From Pagrus major (lineage: Eukaryota > Chordata > Actinopteri > Spariformes > Sparidae), in assembly GCF_040436345.1 (NCBI RefSeq), contig NC_133223.1, forward strand, positions 15,466,613-15,530,612: 64,000 bases of DNA, read 5' to 3'. The notes below the pieces were generated by a model. That model saw only the letters and a list, made by a program, of their open reading frames with translations. It was not told the origin of the DNA and did no database searches. Numbering within the stretch: the stretch's first letter is position 1; each line of letters begins with the position of its first letter. The translations under genes and the position numbers were made by a program. Positions 63,501 through 64,000 of this stretch are shown piece after piece.

Positions 63501-63852
63501 ATGGCTGTGACCAAGTGCCAGTGTGTGTTTCTCAACGTGCACTGAACAGAAAGGTCATATTCACACGAGAAATTGTAAAAGGATTATGTTCACAGTATCT
63601 TTTTCAATCCTTTCTTCATTACAGACTGTGCTTAAAGCACAAAGAGGAGGTGATTAAATTGAAGGATCAGTCGTACCTGAGTTGCCCGATGTTGTAGTGA
63701 CGCGTCTCTCCATCAGTGGAACGCATGACACACACGCTGTAGCAGGGCTGGAAGTGACGAAGCTCCAGCAGCACCACAGCCAGGTAGTGGACAAACAGCT
63801 GGGAGTCGACGAGGGACACGGCAAACTGGACGATACCATGGTAGTCCTCATC
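57531..63852 (-). CDS. vangl1: VANGL1, C-terminal 318 residues, partial at right edge
   Basis: Four-span core planar cell polarity protein that recruits Prickle and Dishevelled at cell junctions. Five exons on the minus strand: 63677-63852, 62536-62669, 60748-60898, 59445-59679, 57531-57791, total 957 nt with matching phases. First comes [20 protein letters not shown] (fourth membrane span), then [18 protein letters not shown], then [20 protein letters not shown], a VANGL1-type segment, then [54 protein letters not shown] and [16 protein letters not shown]. It ends in the PDZ ligand ETSV. The RCLDFSL and YIDPKSHKF blocks and adjacency to casq2 favour VANGL1 over VANGL2. The N-terminal ~200 residues with the first three spans lie off the right edge. 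Confidence 0.96.
58010..58325 (+). repeat. non-LTR retroposon 3' end with (AAATCT)n tail, in the last vangl1 intron
   Basis: A CTGCCTGAGGAAGAGTGCC-type motif, then CCACCCTGTATAAATAAAGG, followed by AAATCT repeated four times (about 58298-58324). The short oligonucleotide repeat tail is typical of L2/CR1-like LINE or SINE 3' ends. No coding part remains. Confidence 0.5.
62190..62216 (+). repeat. (TG)n microsatellite in a vangl1 intron
   Basis: Thirteen perfect TG units. Confidence 0.97.
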
Positions 63853-64000
63853 CTGCCAAGTTTTTTAAATGAATTAATGAAAAAAAAAAAATTGCAAACA
63901 AGACAAAACTGTATGGTGGAAACAACAAAAAATGGCACCTTAAAAAACACAGTAGAGCTGTCTATAAACCTAAAAAACTCCCAAAAACGACAAATATTTT

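Noticed and set aside
1-64000. CRISPR array, operon, phage or bacterial defence system
   Set aside because: The window is spliced vertebrate DNA; the only regular arrays are microsatellites and the 104-bp tandem repeat, with no spacers.

Overview
This is vertebrate nuclear DNA, almost certainly from a ray-finned (teleost) fish and probably a percomorph. The genes are split by GT/AG introns. The proteins are close to vertebrate families but not mammalian. The intergenic DNA is AT-rich and full of fish-type repeats: Tc1-like elements, short inverted-repeat elements (MITEs), old LINE ends and microsatellites. There is nothing prokaryotic, no operon and no CRISPR.

Layout: (1) 1-12.2 kb, minus strand: the 5' part of dop1b (dopey), 16 coding exons cut by the left edge, plus a non-coding first exon and GC-rich promoter near 12 kb. 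(2) 12.2-23.3 kb: no intact gene. It holds two broken Tc1 elements, a LINE scrap, a repeat copy and one minus-strand exon that looks like a relic of the ATP synthase OSCP gene (ATP5PO). (3) 23.3-31.6 kb, plus strand: slc5a3 (sodium/myo-inositol cotransporter), with a 5' untranslated exon, a 4-kb intron holding a 587-bp hairpin repeat, one coding exon of 709 codons and a long 3' UTR. (4) 31.6-44.6 kb: a 13-kb gene-free stretch with a 104-bp tandem repeat, microsatellites and MITEs. (5) 44.67-45.1 kb, plus: kcne2, a one-exon potassium-channel beta subunit. (6) 47.2-53.8 kb, plus: complete casq2 (cardiac calsequestrin), 11 coding exons and a very long acidic tail. (7) 57.5-63.9 kb, minus: the last five coding exons of vangl1 (planar cell polarity), cut by the right edge. 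casq2 and vangl1 are tail to tail, as in mammals.

The genes do not form one pathway. They are two blocks of conserved vertebrate gene order joined together: dop1b, OSCP relic, slc5a3 and kcne2 correspond to human 21q22, and casq2-vangl1 to human 1p13. slc5a3 and kcne2 are functionally linked in mammals (KCNE2-containing KCNQ1 channels associate with SMIT1), so their adjacency is notable. I found no convincing new molecular system. The best leads are the OSCP relic, the (TG)n-dominated splice site in front of the casq2 acidic-tail exon, paired osmotic-response-like motifs upstream of slc5a3, and several MITE families present in multiple copies.
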